Positions 1 to 8,907 of a stretch of DNA of 64,000 bases are shown here, piece by piece. Every line of letters starts with the position of its first letter. Position 1 is the first letter of the stretch. A model generated the notes under the pieces. That model saw only the letters and a list, made by a program, of their open reading frames with translations. It searched no databases and had not been told where the DNA came from. A program made the position numbers and the translations under genes. Source of the stretch: Chitinophagaceae bacterium (lineage in GTDB: Bacteria; Bacteroidota; Bacteroidia; Chitinophagales; Chitinophagaceae); assembly GCA_023957755.1 (NCBI GenBank), contig JAMLGT010000014.1, forward strand, positions 47,475 through 111,474, written 5' to 3'.

Positions 1-2388
1 AGAATATGCACCCCTCAACATATAAGCGAGATAACGCTCCCACTCGTATCCCATACCATAATAATTATCATTTCTCAGAGAGAGGAATTTGAAATAATTA
101 GGGTCAAAGTAGGGCACGCCACCCTTGTCATACTGATACCCAACCCCTTCCTGCCACGATCTCTGGCGATCTACCATTCGCAATTCTGTCAAACCAAAAA
201 AGTTCAACTTATGGTTGGCCCCCACCTTAGGATCCCAATTCAAACTATTACGCATATAATAATTTGTGAGCCCTACTTCACTTCTCCGATAAAAGCCACC
301 GTACGGCAATACAGATACGGGAATTGCAGTTGGATCTTCAGGATCTACCCACAAAAACCTGTTTTTGGAAGCTACCTGATAATTTTCACCACGGACACCA
401 TAAGATGTACCTGCTCTATAGGCCTCTGCTGCATTTGCAAATTCGGTCACTTCGTGTTCCTGATTTGTCTTCACAAATCGGTACGCACCGTCAAATGAAT
501 AACTCAAATTTTTCAAAATCTTCCACGACACTTCTCCCTGCATTCTGAAATCAACAGAGGAGGTTCTCATTGTGTTGTTTTGCAACTCGTTTATTATGCT
601 AAAAGGAGCATAATTTTTTTGATAATAAGTAAATGAGCCATCCTCATCGTAGGCAGACAATGCCCGGCTGGTGTTCATTACAAAACTGAAGGGATTATTA
701 TCAAAATCTCTTTCATATTGTCCGGATACCACGTTTGTCAGCCTTTCCTGCGTGCCTGGCGAGGTTTGATCGCGGACGGACCCGTTTGCTAACAACCCGA
801 TAGATACTTTTGGTGACACCTTAAAGTTGCCACGAATATTTCCGGTGTATCTTTTTACCTTGTCAATAATTGTCCACCCGTTATCATCGAGGAAACTGGT
901 GGAGGCATAAAACTGAGATTTATCTGTCCCTGACGATACACTGATCGAGTGTTCCTGCATGATTGAATTCTTAAAAAGAATGTCGAACCAGTCAGTATTA
1001 CGCAATGCAGCTTTCCGCAAATAATCTGCTCTTGCCTCAGGAGAGTTGGTCATCCTGAAATTACCCGTGACAGGATCTATATCATAAAACAGGTCATACA
1101 TTTTACCAAAGACACCATAGTTTGAAGCACTGATTATATCTGCCTGGTTGAGATATCCCTTTTCTTCCAATTCCAGAAAGAGGGCTACCTGGTCAGCTGA
1201 GTTCATAATATTATAATCTTTGTATGAGGGCTTAAGGTAACTTGTCCAGTTTGAGGTATATGAAATCATTGGCTTTCCCTGAGTAGCCTTTCCCTTTTTC
1301 GTCGTCACTACAATAACTCCATTCATCGCACGGGCGCCATACATTGCAGTGGCTGCTGCATCCTTAAGAATGGTAAAGGATTCAATATCGTCAGCATTTA
1401 ATCCCGAAACAGAAGATCCGATTAACGTGTTTGCATCACCGGTGGATAGCTGTTCATTGGAAATATTAACTACATCTTCCAGCACAATACCATCTACCAC
1501 CCAAAGAGGCTTATTATCACCCGAAATGGATGTGGCTCCCCGAACTCTGATTTTAGGTGCCGCACCAAAAGTGCCTGAAACGTTTTGCACTGACACCCCT
1601 GCCACCTGCCCTTCCAACATCCTGGACACGTCAGGCACACCTGAACGTTCAGCATCCTTCGCCAGGAGTTTAGTACTTGATCCTGTAAACATTTTCCGAT
1701 CCACATTCTGATAGCCTGTGATAACGACCTGCTCCAGAGATTCAATCTTTACCTCCAGCTTAACTTCGATATAATTACGCGACCTCACATTAATCTCCCT
1801 CGTATCGTAACCCACTCCTGAGAAAATCAACACCGCATTCTCGGACACGTCTTTAAGTTCGAAGCTGCCGGTTGCATTAGTGGTAGTGCCTTTACCAGAT
1901 GAACCCCTGACCACGACAGAAATGTGCTCTATCGGATACCCTTCTTCATCAACCACCTTCCCCTTTACATCAATATTTCTTTGTTCGAGCAATACAGCCA
2001 TATTTGTATTCTCACTCTTCTTAACCTCCAATGGCTTTATTACTACCGTTTTGTCGACTATGGTAAAAGTGAGAGACTGCCCTTCCAGACACTTGGCAAT
2101 TGCATCCCTTACTGTAGCATTAGAAATTTCAACATTGATTTTCTTATTCTTCAGCAGTGCATCCTCATACCAGAAGCTAAACCCTGATTGCACTTCTATC
2201 TTCTTAAGCACCGTCTTCAAAGGCTCATTCCTGGCATGCACATTTACTGTCTGCGAATGTGCTACTGAAAGAAAATAGGAGACTATACCCAGAATTAATA
2301 GGAACCCTTTGGCACCCTGAGCATATATCTTTCTACCCTTGCCTGATGCAGAAAGCCGATTGTACAGTAATATATTTTTCATCTTCAT
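1..2388 (-). CDS. SusC/RagA-family TonB-linked outer membrane receptor with STN domain (C-terminus outside window)
   Basis: The frame is open from the ATG at 2388 to base 1, giving 796 codons, so the rest of the barrel lies beyond the left edge. Proteins of this family import large nutrients such as glycans across the outer membrane using TonB energy, usually with a SusD lipoprotein encoded next in line. Seen in order: a hydrophobic export signal at about residues 27-45, an STN (secretin/TonB short N-terminal) domain at about 47-118, a carboxypeptidase-regulatory-like domain at about 138-215, the VVITGYQ box near 221, a plug ending in GVIVVTTKKGK near 357-367, then barrel strands. The STN domain is the part that signals to a FecR partner, which fits the fecR-like gene 44 bases upstream on the same strand. 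The two are probably one operon. The substrate cannot be told from this fragment. Confidence 0.93.
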   Translation of the reverse strand, partial: MKMKNILLYNRLSASGKGRKIYAQGAKGFLLILGIVSYFLSVAHSQTVNVHARNEPLKTVLKKIEVQSGFSFWYEDALLKNKKINVEISNATVRDAIAKCLEGQSLTFTIVDKTVVIKPLEVKKSENTNMAVLLEQRNIDVKGKVVDEEGYPIEHISVVVRGSSGKGTTTNATGSFELKDVSENAVLIFSGVGYDTREINVRSRNYIEVKLEVKIESLEQVVITGYQNVDRKMFTGSSTKLLAKDAERSGVPDVSRMLEGQVAGVSVQNVSGTFGAAPKIRVRGATSISGDNKPLWVVDGIVLEDVVNISNEQLSTGDANTLIGSSVSGLNADDIESFTILKDAAATAMYGARAMNGVIVVTTKKGKATQGKPMISYTSNWTSYLKPSYKDYNIMNSADQVALFLELEEKGYLNQADIISASNYGVFGKMYDLFYDIDPVTGNFRMTNSPEARADYLRKAALRNTDWFDILFKNSIMQEHSISVSSGTDKSQFYASTSFLDDNGWTIIDKVKRYTGNIRGNFKVSPKVSIGLLANGSVRDQTSPGTQERLTNVVSGQYERDFDNNPFSFVMNTSRALSAYDEDGSFTYYQKNYAPFSIINELQNNTMRTSSVDFRMQGEVSWKILKNLSYSFDGAYRFVKTNQEHEVTEFANAAEAYRAGTSYGVRGENYQVASKNRFLWVDPEDPTAIPVSVLPYGGFYRRSEVGLTNYYMRNSLNWDPKVGANHKLNFFGLTELRMVDRQRSWQEGVGYQYDKGGVPYFDPNYFKFLSLRNDNYYGMGYEWERYLAYMLRGAYS

Positions 2389-2432
2389 AACTTTTCAACC
2401 TTTTTTTATCAGTTTATGTGAGTGATTATTCT

Positions 2433-3638
2433 TTACTTCTTTACATCAATTTTTCCAATGATCATTTTCCCGTCCACAATTGAATATTCTATATTGCTCA
2501 AATCCATAATCTTCATTACGTCTGCCAGTTTAAGGCTACGGCTTATCTTACCACTAAAAACACGGCTTCCGGTTTTGTCACTTGATTTGATATCGATATC
2601 ATACCAACGGCTTAGTTGTCTGAGGATGGTCTTTACATTATCGTGTTCGAAATAGAACATGCCACTCCTCCAGGCGATCTCTTTATCCACATTAATCCCT
2701 GACACAATAGAAAGGCCACCATCTTTTGTAATCACAGCCTGTCTGGAAGGTGTAAGTATATCAGACTTGCTTCCTGAATGAACTCGCACACTCCCTTCCA
2801 CAAGCGTAGTCTTCACACTCTCTTCGTCCGGATAAGCGTTTACGTTAAACGAAGTGCCCAACACTTCCAGCTTCACTTCATCCGAGCCGGTCATACCATT
2901 TTGTATCTCTACAATAAATGGTTTTCGCGTACCATCATCACGCATCACTTTCGTCACTTCAAAATATACTTCACCGCGTACCTGCACCCTCCTCTCAAGG
3001 TTGCTGAATTCAGTTGGGAAAGTCAGGGATGAAGAAGCGTTTAACCACACCAGGGAACCATCCGGTAATTGCACCTTGTATTCTCTGCCCGCAGGAGTAG
3101 AAAGCGTATTAATCAACACCTCCTTTATCTTATCATCCTTCGGATTATATGCCAACAATCCATCTGTGTTGGCAATAGCGGTAGCGCCCTGATCAGCAAG
3201 ATGGCCTGCCTTCGCAGTATCCAGATCGATACGTTCTCCATTGCCTAACGTCAAAACCGCACCCTGATGACCCGGCAAAATGTCATCAATCGATTCCACC
3301 TGCTTCTCAACCTTAACTATTTGCCCCGGGCGGGGCTTATTGCTGTTAATAAACCATAGCAGTGCCATACTCACAAAAATTAGTAAAGAGGCTGCAACTG
3401 CTATTCTTCTAAATGAAAACAACACACTCGGTTTTTTCCTCCCAGCCGCCCTATTAAGGATATCCTGATACTTCTGCCTGAAATATTCTTCATTCAAAAA
3501 TTCCGATTCAGTTAACTCATTCACATTGAAGTGCATCGAGTCAAACCATTCATCCAAAACGGCTCGCTCTTCTTCGCTCAATGTTTTCAAGTGCCACTTC
3601 TCAAGTAGCTTTCTTATTCTTTCCGGATTCATTTCCAT
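2433..3638 (-). CDS. FecR-family anti-sigma factor
   Basis: A 401-residue inner-membrane regulator. It should hold an ECF sigma factor inactive until the STN domain of the neighbouring receptor signals that substrate is bound. Residues 1-75 form the cytoplasmic helical sigma-binding part, with a motif starting LLEKWHLKTLSEEE. One membrane segment follows at about 77-98. The periplasmic FecR domain (about 130-280) and a DUF4974-like C-terminal domain (about 325-395) come next. The start is the ATG at 3638; an ATG two codons later is equally possible. It lies 44 bases upstream of the susC-like gene in the same direction and opposite the sigma gene at 3762, so the trio is one transport and regulation unit. 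Confidence 0.92.
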   Translation of the reverse strand: MEMNPERIRKLLEKWHLKTLSEEERAVLDEWFDSMHFNVNELTESEFLNEEYFRQKYQDILNRAAGRKKPSVLFSFRRIAVAASLLIFVSMALLWFINSNKPRPGQIVKVEKQVESIDDILPGHQGAVLTLGNGERIDLDTAKAGHLADQGATAIANTDGLLAYNPKDDKIKEVLINTLSTPAGREYKVQLPDGSLVWLNASSSLTFPTEFSNLERRVQVRGEVYFEVTKVMRDDGTRKPFIVEIQNGMTGSDEVKLEVLGTSFNVNAYPDEESVKTTLVEGSVRVHSGSKSDILTPSRQAVITKDGGLSIVSGINVDKEIAWRSGMFYFEHDNVKTILRQLSRWYDIDIKSSDKTGSRVFSGKISRSLKLADVMKIMDLSNIEYSIVDGKMIIGKIDVKK

Positions 3639-3704
3639 TGAAAATTCGCTGCTTATTCTACATAAGACACTCCGGAAAGAAATAACCCTATATCGATTCC
3701 GATT

Positions 3705-3735
3705 TTTGTTTTAGACTTTAAATACCATATCTTCG
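3705..3735 (+). promoter_or_regulatory. Candidate Bacteroidota-type promoter of the ECF sigma gene
   Basis: TTTG at 3705-3708 is followed after 19 bases by TATCTTCG at 3728-3735. This matches the Bacteroidota primary promoter pattern (TTTG at -33, TAnnTTTG at -7) with one mismatch in the -7 box. It would give a leader of about 20 bases before the ATG at 3762. Prediction only. Confidence 0.45.
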
Positions 3736-3761
3736 TCTGTGCGCCTTACGAACCAAGGACT

Positions 3762-4313
3762 ATGATGAACTTTATATTCGGAAAGAAATCAGACAGGAGC
3801 CATTCATTCTCAGAGATGTACAAAAAGTATTATGTCTCTATGATAAACTATGCCCGATTCAAAACCGGAAATTTACAAGTAGCCGAAGACCTGGTTCACG
3901 AATTATTCGCTGATATTTTTGCAAAAAATGAAATCATTGAAAATGCAGAATCCTATCTCTTCTCTGCTTTAAAAAACAGAATATTGAACTATTGGAGGCA
4001 CGAGGAAGTTGTCAGGACTTATGAGTCTAAGGTGATGTTAGAGGCTCCCGACATGATAACCCCACATCATTCGATAGAATTAAGGGATATTATGAATAAC
4101 GTACAAGCGCACGTTAAATCGCTTTCACCTCGTTGCAGAAAGGTGTTCAATTTAAAAAGAGAAGAATATTCCAATAAAGAGATAGCAACTGAACTTGATA
4201 TTTCATTAAAAACAGTAGAAGCACACTACACAAAAGCGCTCAATGTGCTCAAAGACCGTGTGATAATTTCAATCATTGCTGCGCTACACTTCGCCCTGTC
4301 ATACTTTTATTAA
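3762..4313 (+). CDS. ECF-type RNA polymerase sigma factor (FecI-like, Bacteroidota type)
   Basis: A 183-residue sigma-70 family protein. Region 2 is visible at about residues 18-85 (FSEMYKKYYVSMINYA, then LVHELFADIF and a YLFSALKNRILNYWR helix). Region 4 is at about 112-170, with a helix-turn-helix reading YSNKEIATELDISLKTVEAHY. It should direct transcription of the divergent fecR-susC pair when released by the FecR protein. In many Bacteroidota the sigma gene lies upstream of fecR in the same direction; here it is divergent, with 123 bases between the two starts. The C-terminal tail (about 170-183) is unusually hydrophobic. Two ATG codons sit side by side at 3762 and 3765. Confidence 0.92.
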   Translation: MMNFIFGKKSDRSHSFSEMYKKYYVSMINYARFKTGNLQVAEDLVHELFADIFAKNEIIENAESYLFSALKNRILNYWRHEEVVRTYESKVMLEAPDMITPHHSIELRDIMNNVQAHVKSLSPRCRKVFNLKREEYSNKEIATELDISLKTVEAHYTKALNVLKDRVIISIIAALHFALSYFY

Positions 4314-4406
4314 ACAGACAGTTTGGGGCAAGCAGGATGTTTCATCAACTCATTTGTGATATCCACATCTACCTATCTGAACTATATATACGTACATTTT
4401 CCTGAT

Positions 4407-4799
4407 TCAGAAATACGCCTTTAGAAATCTGCGCACGATATAAATAGCAGCCATAACCCCACACGAATCAGCCACCCAGTCCCAGATATCAAAGGAGCGC
4501 CCCGGAATAAAATAATGCTGGATAAATTCGGTGATAATGGCATACGATATTGCCAGAATGGCCAGCGCGAATAACCATTTCAGTTTAAACGCCTTTGTGT
4601 TCTCTGATTTCACAACCGGCCAGAAGGCTAGTACAATCAAAATCACAAACAGTCCGAAGTGCACTACCTTATCCAGATGCAGGCGCTCCATCCACCCAAT
4701 GGTAGGTACCTCCTCGCCGGGCAGAAAAAACAAAAAGCAAAGAATAAGAAACCAGACGATTGCAGGTAAAAAGCGTATAGGAGGGATCCTCTGCTTCAC
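4407..4799 (-). CDS. VanZ-like membrane protein
   Basis: A 130-residue integral membrane protein with four hydrophobic segments (about 9-26, 44-62, 74-92 and 105-124) and conserved features of the VanZ-like family: an FLPGEE motif after the first segment, LDKVVHFGLF before the second, TEFIQHYFIPGRSFDIWDW before the last. VanZ itself affects teicoplanin resistance, but most family members have no proven function, so none is assigned. The start is a GTG at 4799; the nearby ATG at 4804 reads into a stop after two codons. It lies 13 bases after the gcvH stop and is probably co-transcribed with it. Confidence 0.85.
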   Translation of the reverse strand: MKQRIPPIRFLPAIVWFLILCFLFFLPGEEVPTIGWMERLHLDKVVHFGLFVILIVLAFWPVVKSENTKAFKLKWLFALAILAISYAIITEFIQHYFIPGRSFDIWDWVADSCGVMAAIYIVRRFLKAYF

Positions 4800-4812
4800 C
4801 GCATACCACTTA

Positions 4813-5193
4813 TTAAGCAGAAATCATTTCATCGTAGGCAGCAGCATCCATCAGGCCACTGATATCGGCTACATTACTTACTTTCATCTTCACGATCCAG
4901 CCCTCACCATACGGATCCGTATTAATCAATGCCGGATCATTCTCAAGTGCCGCATTTAGTTCGGTAATTGTTCCAGCTACAGGCAAAAACAGGTTGCTCA
5001 CTGTCTTCACAGAGTCAATAGAGCCAAATGTATCCCCGGCAGACAATTCTTTGCCTACGGCATCTGCTTCTACATATACCACATCGCCCAATTCCTGCTG
5101 GGCAAAGTCTGTAATGCCAACCGTAGCAATATCGCCATCCAGTGAAATCCACTCGTGATCTTTGGTGTATTTTAAATTCTGCGGACTAGCCAT
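4813..5193 (-). CDS. gcvH: Glycine cleavage system H protein
   Basis: A 126-residue lipoyl-carrier protein that shuttles the aminomethyl group between the P, T and L proteins of the glycine cleavage system in the cytoplasm. The length is normal for the family. The N-terminus (YTKDHEWI), the ITDFAQQELGDVVYVE stretch and the lipoylation motif GSIDSVKTVS, with the modified lysine at residue 63, are all present. The genes for P, T and L are not in this window, so gcvH stands apart from them here. The VanZ-like gene follows in the same direction. Confidence 0.97.
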   Translation of the reverse strand: MASPQNLKYTKDHEWISLDGDIATVGITDFAQQELGDVVYVEADAVGKELSAGDTFGSIDSVKTVSNLFLPVAGTITELNAALENDPALINTDPYGEGWIVKMKVSNVADISGLMDAAAYDEMISA

Positions 5194-5547
5194 TTCAATG
5201 AAATTTTAGTTCTGAAAATTGAGTGTGCAAGTTAATCAATATTATCGCGATAACCGATAACAGGCTACACAAAATTTCTTTTGGACCAATATCCAGAAAA
5301 AAAGAAGACGCAAAGGCTGGAATAAACAAATCACTCACAACTCCCTGTTATGACGGATTACAACACGTTTTTTAAACATCACCAGGCGACAATATTCGTT
5401 TACAAACGGCTATATCCGCCTATAAATGACTATTAACCGACTATCGCTTTCGGGCACCCCCATCTTTGTATCGTCGTTGCAATCAAGCAGCACAAACAAA
5501 AAAACTTTTTTTTAAACCGCTCTATCACGAGCACAAATTTTAAAATC
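5194..5547. other. Intergenic region between divergent gcvH and ssb (354 bases)
   Basis: I see no coding frame of interest. CATCTTTG at 5461-5468 is one mismatch from the TAnnTTTG -7 box and could start ssb transcription with a leader of about 70 bases, but no TTTG box stands at a suitable distance. A run of T at about 5506-5513 lies within that possible leader. Confidence 0.4.
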
Positions 5548-5904
5548 ATGAACGCATTAAGAAACAAGGTACAACTGATCGGCAACATTGGCAAAACTCC
5601 TGAATTTAAAACTTTCGAGAGCGGAAAGAAGATGGCCAGATTTTCTATCGCCACTAACGAAGTATATCGCAATGCAAACGGCGAGCGCGTTACAGAAACG
5701 CAGTGGCACAACATCATAGCCTGGGGTAAGGTTGCTGAGATTGCTGAAGGAATCCTTGACAAGGGCACCGAAGTGGCCATTGAAGGCAAGCTTACTAACA
5801 ACACCTACACAGACAAATCAGGAGTGAAAAGATACTTCACGCAGGTTCAGGCAAATCAATTGTTGCTGGTAGGCAAGAAGGCTGAAGAAGGGGTGAAGGA
5901 ATAA
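5548..5904 (+). CDS. ssb: Single-stranded DNA-binding protein without acidic C-terminal tip
   Basis: A 118-residue OB-fold protein. Typical SSB features are present: the start NALRNKVQLIGNIGKTPE, the WHNIIAWGKVAEIAE stretch, and a C-terminal RYFTQVQANQLLLV strand. SSB coats single-stranded DNA during replication and repair. Bacterial SSBs that recruit partners usually carry a long flexible tail ending in an acidic DDxxPF-like tip. This one stops right after the OB fold, at GKKAEEGVKE, so it looks like a short accessory form, or the main SSB lies elsewhere. A 13-bp hairpin follows the stop. Confidence 0.93.
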   Translation: MNALRNKVQLIGNIGKTPEFKTFESGKKMARFSIATNEVYRNANGERVTETQWHNIIAWGKVAEIAEGILDKGTEVAIEGKLTNNTYTDKSGVKRYFTQVQANQLLLVGKKAEEGVKE

Positions 5905-5961
5905 CTTCCTCACGCCCGACGCCGCAGCCCCGGCCGGGACACACCGTGTAACCAGGCAAAA

Positions 5962-5997
5962 AATAGCCGGATGAAAGTGAAAACTCATCCGGCTATT
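5962..5997. terminator. Bidirectional hairpin terminator between ssb and the coiled-coil gene
   Basis: AATAGCCGGATGA at 5962-5974 is perfectly repeated in inverted order at 5985-5997 around a 10-base loop. The arms begin and end in A/T bases, so the hairpin could end transcription from both convergent genes. The right arm lies 38 bases before the stop of the minus-strand gene. Confidence 0.75.
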
Positions 5998-6035
5998 TCA
6001 ATTAATCACTTACCGCAGAAATTGGAGGAAAACGG

Positions 6036-7019
6036 CTACCCAAACAATCCACCTGACTTCAAATTCACTGTTCCCTCCCCAATCAGGAATCCATTGTTAT
6101 ATATTTCAACCGTATATTTTCCTGTTTTGAAGTTACTGTTTTGCGACCACTCTACCACTACCTCCTGCTTCTTCCCCTGTTCATAATTCACCGAAACCCT
6201 TTTAGTAAAATAGCGTTCAACCCCATCTCTTGTCCTAAATTTCCCTGACCCGAAGGCTTCTACACTCACCGGCTGCCCATCGGGGGTCTTAATAACTACA
6301 TAAATATCCTTTTCGCCACTCTGAGTGATCCTGTTTTCATCGAGATCAAAAGTAATTCTCAGCTTGTCCACCCTCTTTGCCCTCGAAGTCTCTTTTTCCT
6401 TACCCTTATTTCTTTCGCGGATTCCGGCAATTTTAAAATTGCTTGCATGTAGTGTGGATCCTACATCTATTACACTTTCCTTTTCACGGATAACAGTAGT
6501 AGCACTGTCATAAATCTTCAGGGCTGAATCTCTCTGTGAGGTCACTACCGTGTTCTGTTCAGCCAGTGCCTTATTCTGTAATTTCAGCGAAGCAATTTCT
6601 GCTGCAAATGTGTCGATATTCCCTTTCAACTCTCCAATCAGTCGTCTGGCCTCATCAAGTTGTTCCTTAGTCGCCTTTTCATCCCTTAAGATAGATTCAA
6701 TTCTGCTCTTCAGGTTACTGATTTCTTTGTCCTTTGTCTGTAACATTCCTGCCGCCTGCACATTCTCTGTCTTAAGGGCATCAAGACGAAGTGTGGCATC
6801 GTTTAATTCGTTTTGCAATTCGTTTCTTGCAGAATCCACTGACTTAATCTGCTCGGATAGTTCTTCCTTTTCCTCCTTATTCTTATTGTTATCATAAATG
6901 ATATAGCCCCACGTGCCTAATAAAGCTATCAGTAGCACTGCAGTCAATATATTCCTGCCTTTACCGCTCCTCTCATGAGGTTCCTGGACCTCAGCACCGG
7001 GTTTGTTTTCCGCTTCCAT
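6036..7019 (-). CDS. Membrane-anchored coiled-coil protein with C-terminal beta domain, unknown function
   Basis: A 327-residue protein I cannot assign to a named family. A charged cytoplasmic start (about 1-22) is followed by one membrane segment (about 24-44), then a long predicted coiled coil rich in E, K, L and N (about 48-190). After a basic linker (GIRERNKGKEKE) comes a beta-rich domain (about 215-325). The layout suggests the N-terminus in the cytoplasm and the coil plus beta domain in the periplasm, perhaps as a spacer or scaffold in the envelope. CAAATTTA at 7077-7084, read on the minus strand as TAAATTTG, may be its -7 box. It converges on ssb and is divergent from holA. Confidence 0.8.
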   Translation of the reverse strand: MEAENKPGAEVQEPHERSGKGRNILTAVLLIALLGTWGYIIYDNNKNKEEKEELSEQIKSVDSARNELQNELNDATLRLDALKTENVQAAGMLQTKDKEISNLKSRIESILRDEKATKEQLDEARRLIGELKGNIDTFAAEIASLKLQNKALAEQNTVVTSQRDSALKIYDSATTVIREKESVIDVGSTLHASNFKIAGIRERNKGKEKETSRAKRVDKLRITFDLDENRITQSGEKDIYVVIKTPDGQPVSVEAFGSGKFRTRDGVERYFTKRVSVNYEQGKKQEVVVEWSQNSNFKTGKYTVEIYNNGFLIGEGTVNLKSGGLFG

Positions 7020-7129
7020 ATTTATTAAGTTTCATTATGGGATTATAGTTTCGGTACACCCCGAAAGGCGAGTACTCAAATTTACAAAGTTTGCCGACAA
7101 ATATGTAGGAAACTAATTTTTATTGCCTC

Positions 7130-7137
7130 TATCTTTG
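7130..7137 (+). promoter_or_regulatory. -7 promoter box of holA
   Basis: TATCTTTG fits TAnnTTTG exactly and stands 5 bases before the holA ATG. No convincing TTTG -33 box is seen. The placement implies a leaderless or very short-leader transcript. Confidence 0.5.
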
Positions 7138-7142
7138 CCAAA

Positions 7143-8141
7143 ATGACTTCATTATCTATAATTAATGCATGGCAGGCACAAAGTTTTCGGCCGATATACT
7201 GGCTGGAGGGGCCTGAAGACTTCTTTATAGATGAGGTAATGTATTACGCTGAGCACAACCTGCTGACTGAAGATCAGGCTTCATTTAACCTGACGGTTTT
7301 CTATGGAAAAGATGCGGAATGGGCCGAAGTGGTGAATGCATGCCAACGCTATCCCGTATTCAGCAATCGCCAGGTAGTATTACTGAAAGAAGGGCAACAG
7401 ATGCGCGATCTGGAAAAACTGGAGCCCTACTTTGAGAAACCAAATGAAGCAACCACATTCGTAATTAGTTACAAAGGCAAGACACTTGATGGACGCACCA
7501 GGTTTTCAAAAGTGGTCCGGAAAAACGGAGTCATACTTACCAGCAAAAAAATTTACGACAACCAGTTGCCTGCATGGACAAATAGCTATGTACAGTCAAA
7601 AGGATTTAAGATTACTCCCAAGGCGATTTCCCTATTGGCAGATCATATCGGCAACGACTTATCAAGGATTACCAATGAAGTAAACAAACTGATCATTAAC
7701 ATAAGCCCGGACAAACCGATTACAGAAGAAGACATCGAAAAGTATATCGGGATCAGTAAAGACTATAACATCTTCGAGCTTCAGGAAGCACTTAGTTTTA
7801 AAAACCGCGCTAAAGCAATCAGAATCGTTCAATATATCGATACTAACCCGAAAGCATTTTCCGCACAGTCCATATTACCGGCTTTATACGGTTACTTCAC
7901 AAAATTGATGATCATCTCTCAACTTCCTGACAAAAGTGAGAATACGCTCCGGGTTCATTTCAACAATAACCCCAGCGCGATCACGCAGAGCATCGCAGCG
8001 CTGAAAAACTATTCTTTTAAAGATATGGAACAGGCGCTGATTTTGCTACACCATTACAACCTTAAGACTATCGGAATCGATACTTATACAAATGCCATCG
8101 CGCCATTGTTAAAAGAACTGGTCTATAAAATAATGGAGTAA
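7143..8141 (+). CDS. holA: DNA polymerase III subunit delta
   Basis: A 332-residue clamp-loader subunit that opens the sliding clamp during DNA replication. The start PIYWLEGPEDFFIDEVM, the QVVLLKEGQQM strand, the SLLADHIGNDLSRITNEVNKL helix and the FELQEALSFKNRAKAI stretch are typical of HolA proteins. An AAA+-like fold (about 15-210) is followed by the helical collar domain (about 215-330). Length is normal. The gene is preceded by a perfect -7 box, and its stop lies only 5 bases from the convergent Crp-type gene. Confidence 0.93.
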   Translation: MTSLSIINAWQAQSFRPIYWLEGPEDFFIDEVMYYAEHNLLTEDQASFNLTVFYGKDAEWAEVVNACQRYPVFSNRQVVLLKEGQQMRDLEKLEPYFEKPNEATTFVISYKGKTLDGRTRFSKVVRKNGVILTSKKIYDNQLPAWTNSYVQSKGFKITPKAISLLADHIGNDLSRITNEVNKLIINISPDKPITEEDIEKYIGISKDYNIFELQEALSFKNRAKAIRIVQYIDTNPKAFSAQSILPALYGYFTKLMIISQLPDKSENTLRVHFNNNPSAITQSIAALKNYSFKDMEQALILLHHYNLKTIGIDTYTNAIAPLLKELVYKIME

Positions 8142-8146
8142 ACTGG

Positions 8147-8809
8147 TTACTTAACCTTGTTCCGGATGCGGCTCAGTGTTTCAAGGTTCATCCCCAAATA
8201 AGATGCAATATACTTCAGCGGAATACGATTCACCAGACCACCACGATACTCAATAAACCTGCGATACCTGCCCTCTGCAGATGGTATCCGGCTAACATAC
8301 GCACGCTCTTCCGCTTCACGATAATTGAGCGAAATCACCAGTCTGCCAATCTTGTTACTTGCCGGATACTTATCATATACGTAATCGAAAACCTCCTGGG
8401 ATATCTTCATCAAAACAGCGTCTTCAATTACTTCTATCTCCTCATCAGAGGGTAAGGGCACATCAAAGTTTCGGATAGTAGCTGCCATCTCACCATCTTC
8501 GGCAATCCACGTAGTAATATCCTTTTTATCATTCGTCATATAGCCACGCACTACGCCCTGGTAAATGAAATATACATTGGAATTCGATTCGCCGGCCTTT
8601 ACCAGGATGGTCCCCTTTTTTACTCGGATGACCTCCGAATTGGCATTGATATATTTTATTCCGGCTAAAGGTGCTTTACCAAACCTTTGTAGAAAAGCCG
8701 CAAAACTCTGAAGGCAACTGATGTCTTCACGGTTATACACTTTTCTCAGACCAACTGACATATTTCTTCTGTTGCCAGTGTCTTCGGTTGCGCTATCGAT
8801 GTTTTCCAT
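8147..8809 (-). CDS. Crp/Fnr-family transcriptional regulator
   Basis: A cyclic-nucleotide-binding-like sensor domain (about residues 40-140) is joined to a short C-terminal DNA-binding part ending IPLKYIASYLGMNLETLSRIRNKVK. The recognition helix (LETLSRIR) is typical of this family. I chose the ATG at 8809 (220 residues) because a perfect -7 box lies at 8846-8853, so a start farther upstream would fall inside the promoter. An ATG at 8761 is also possible. The key arginine and glutamate for cAMP binding are not evident, and the ligand is unknown. Convergent with holA, divergent from gldC. Confidence 0.88.
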   Translation of the reverse strand: MENIDSATEDTGNRRNMSVGLRKVYNREDISCLQSFAAFLQRFGKAPLAGIKYINANSEVIRVKKGTILVKAGESNSNVYFIYQGVVRGYMTNDKKDITTWIAEDGEMAATIRNFDVPLPSDEEIEVIEDAVLMKISQEVFDYVYDKYPASNKIGRLVISLNYREAEERAYVSRIPSAEGRYRRFIEYRGGLVNRIPLKYIASYLGMNLETLSRIRNKVK

Positions 8810-8845
8810 TACTATTTGTTTCGGCTCAAACCACTTATATGCTTT

Positions 8846-8853
8846 CAAAAATA
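8846..8853 (-). promoter_or_regulatory. -7 promoter box of the Crp-type gene
   Basis: Read on the minus strand the bases are TATTTTTG, an exact TAnnTTTG match 36 bases upstream of the ATG at 8809. It helps to exclude longer starts for the regulator. Confidence 0.45.
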
Positions 8854-8894
8854 TGTACTTTTTACATAATACTCACAGGTATTACTAATCTGAT

Positions 8895-8902
8895 TACTTT
8901 TG
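8895..8902 (+). promoter_or_regulatory. -7 promoter box of gldC
   Basis: TACTTTTG fits TAnnTTTG and ends 5 bases before the ATG at 8908. It fixes the gldC start there although the frame is open farther upstream. Confidence 0.5.
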
Positions 8903-8907
8903 CGCCC

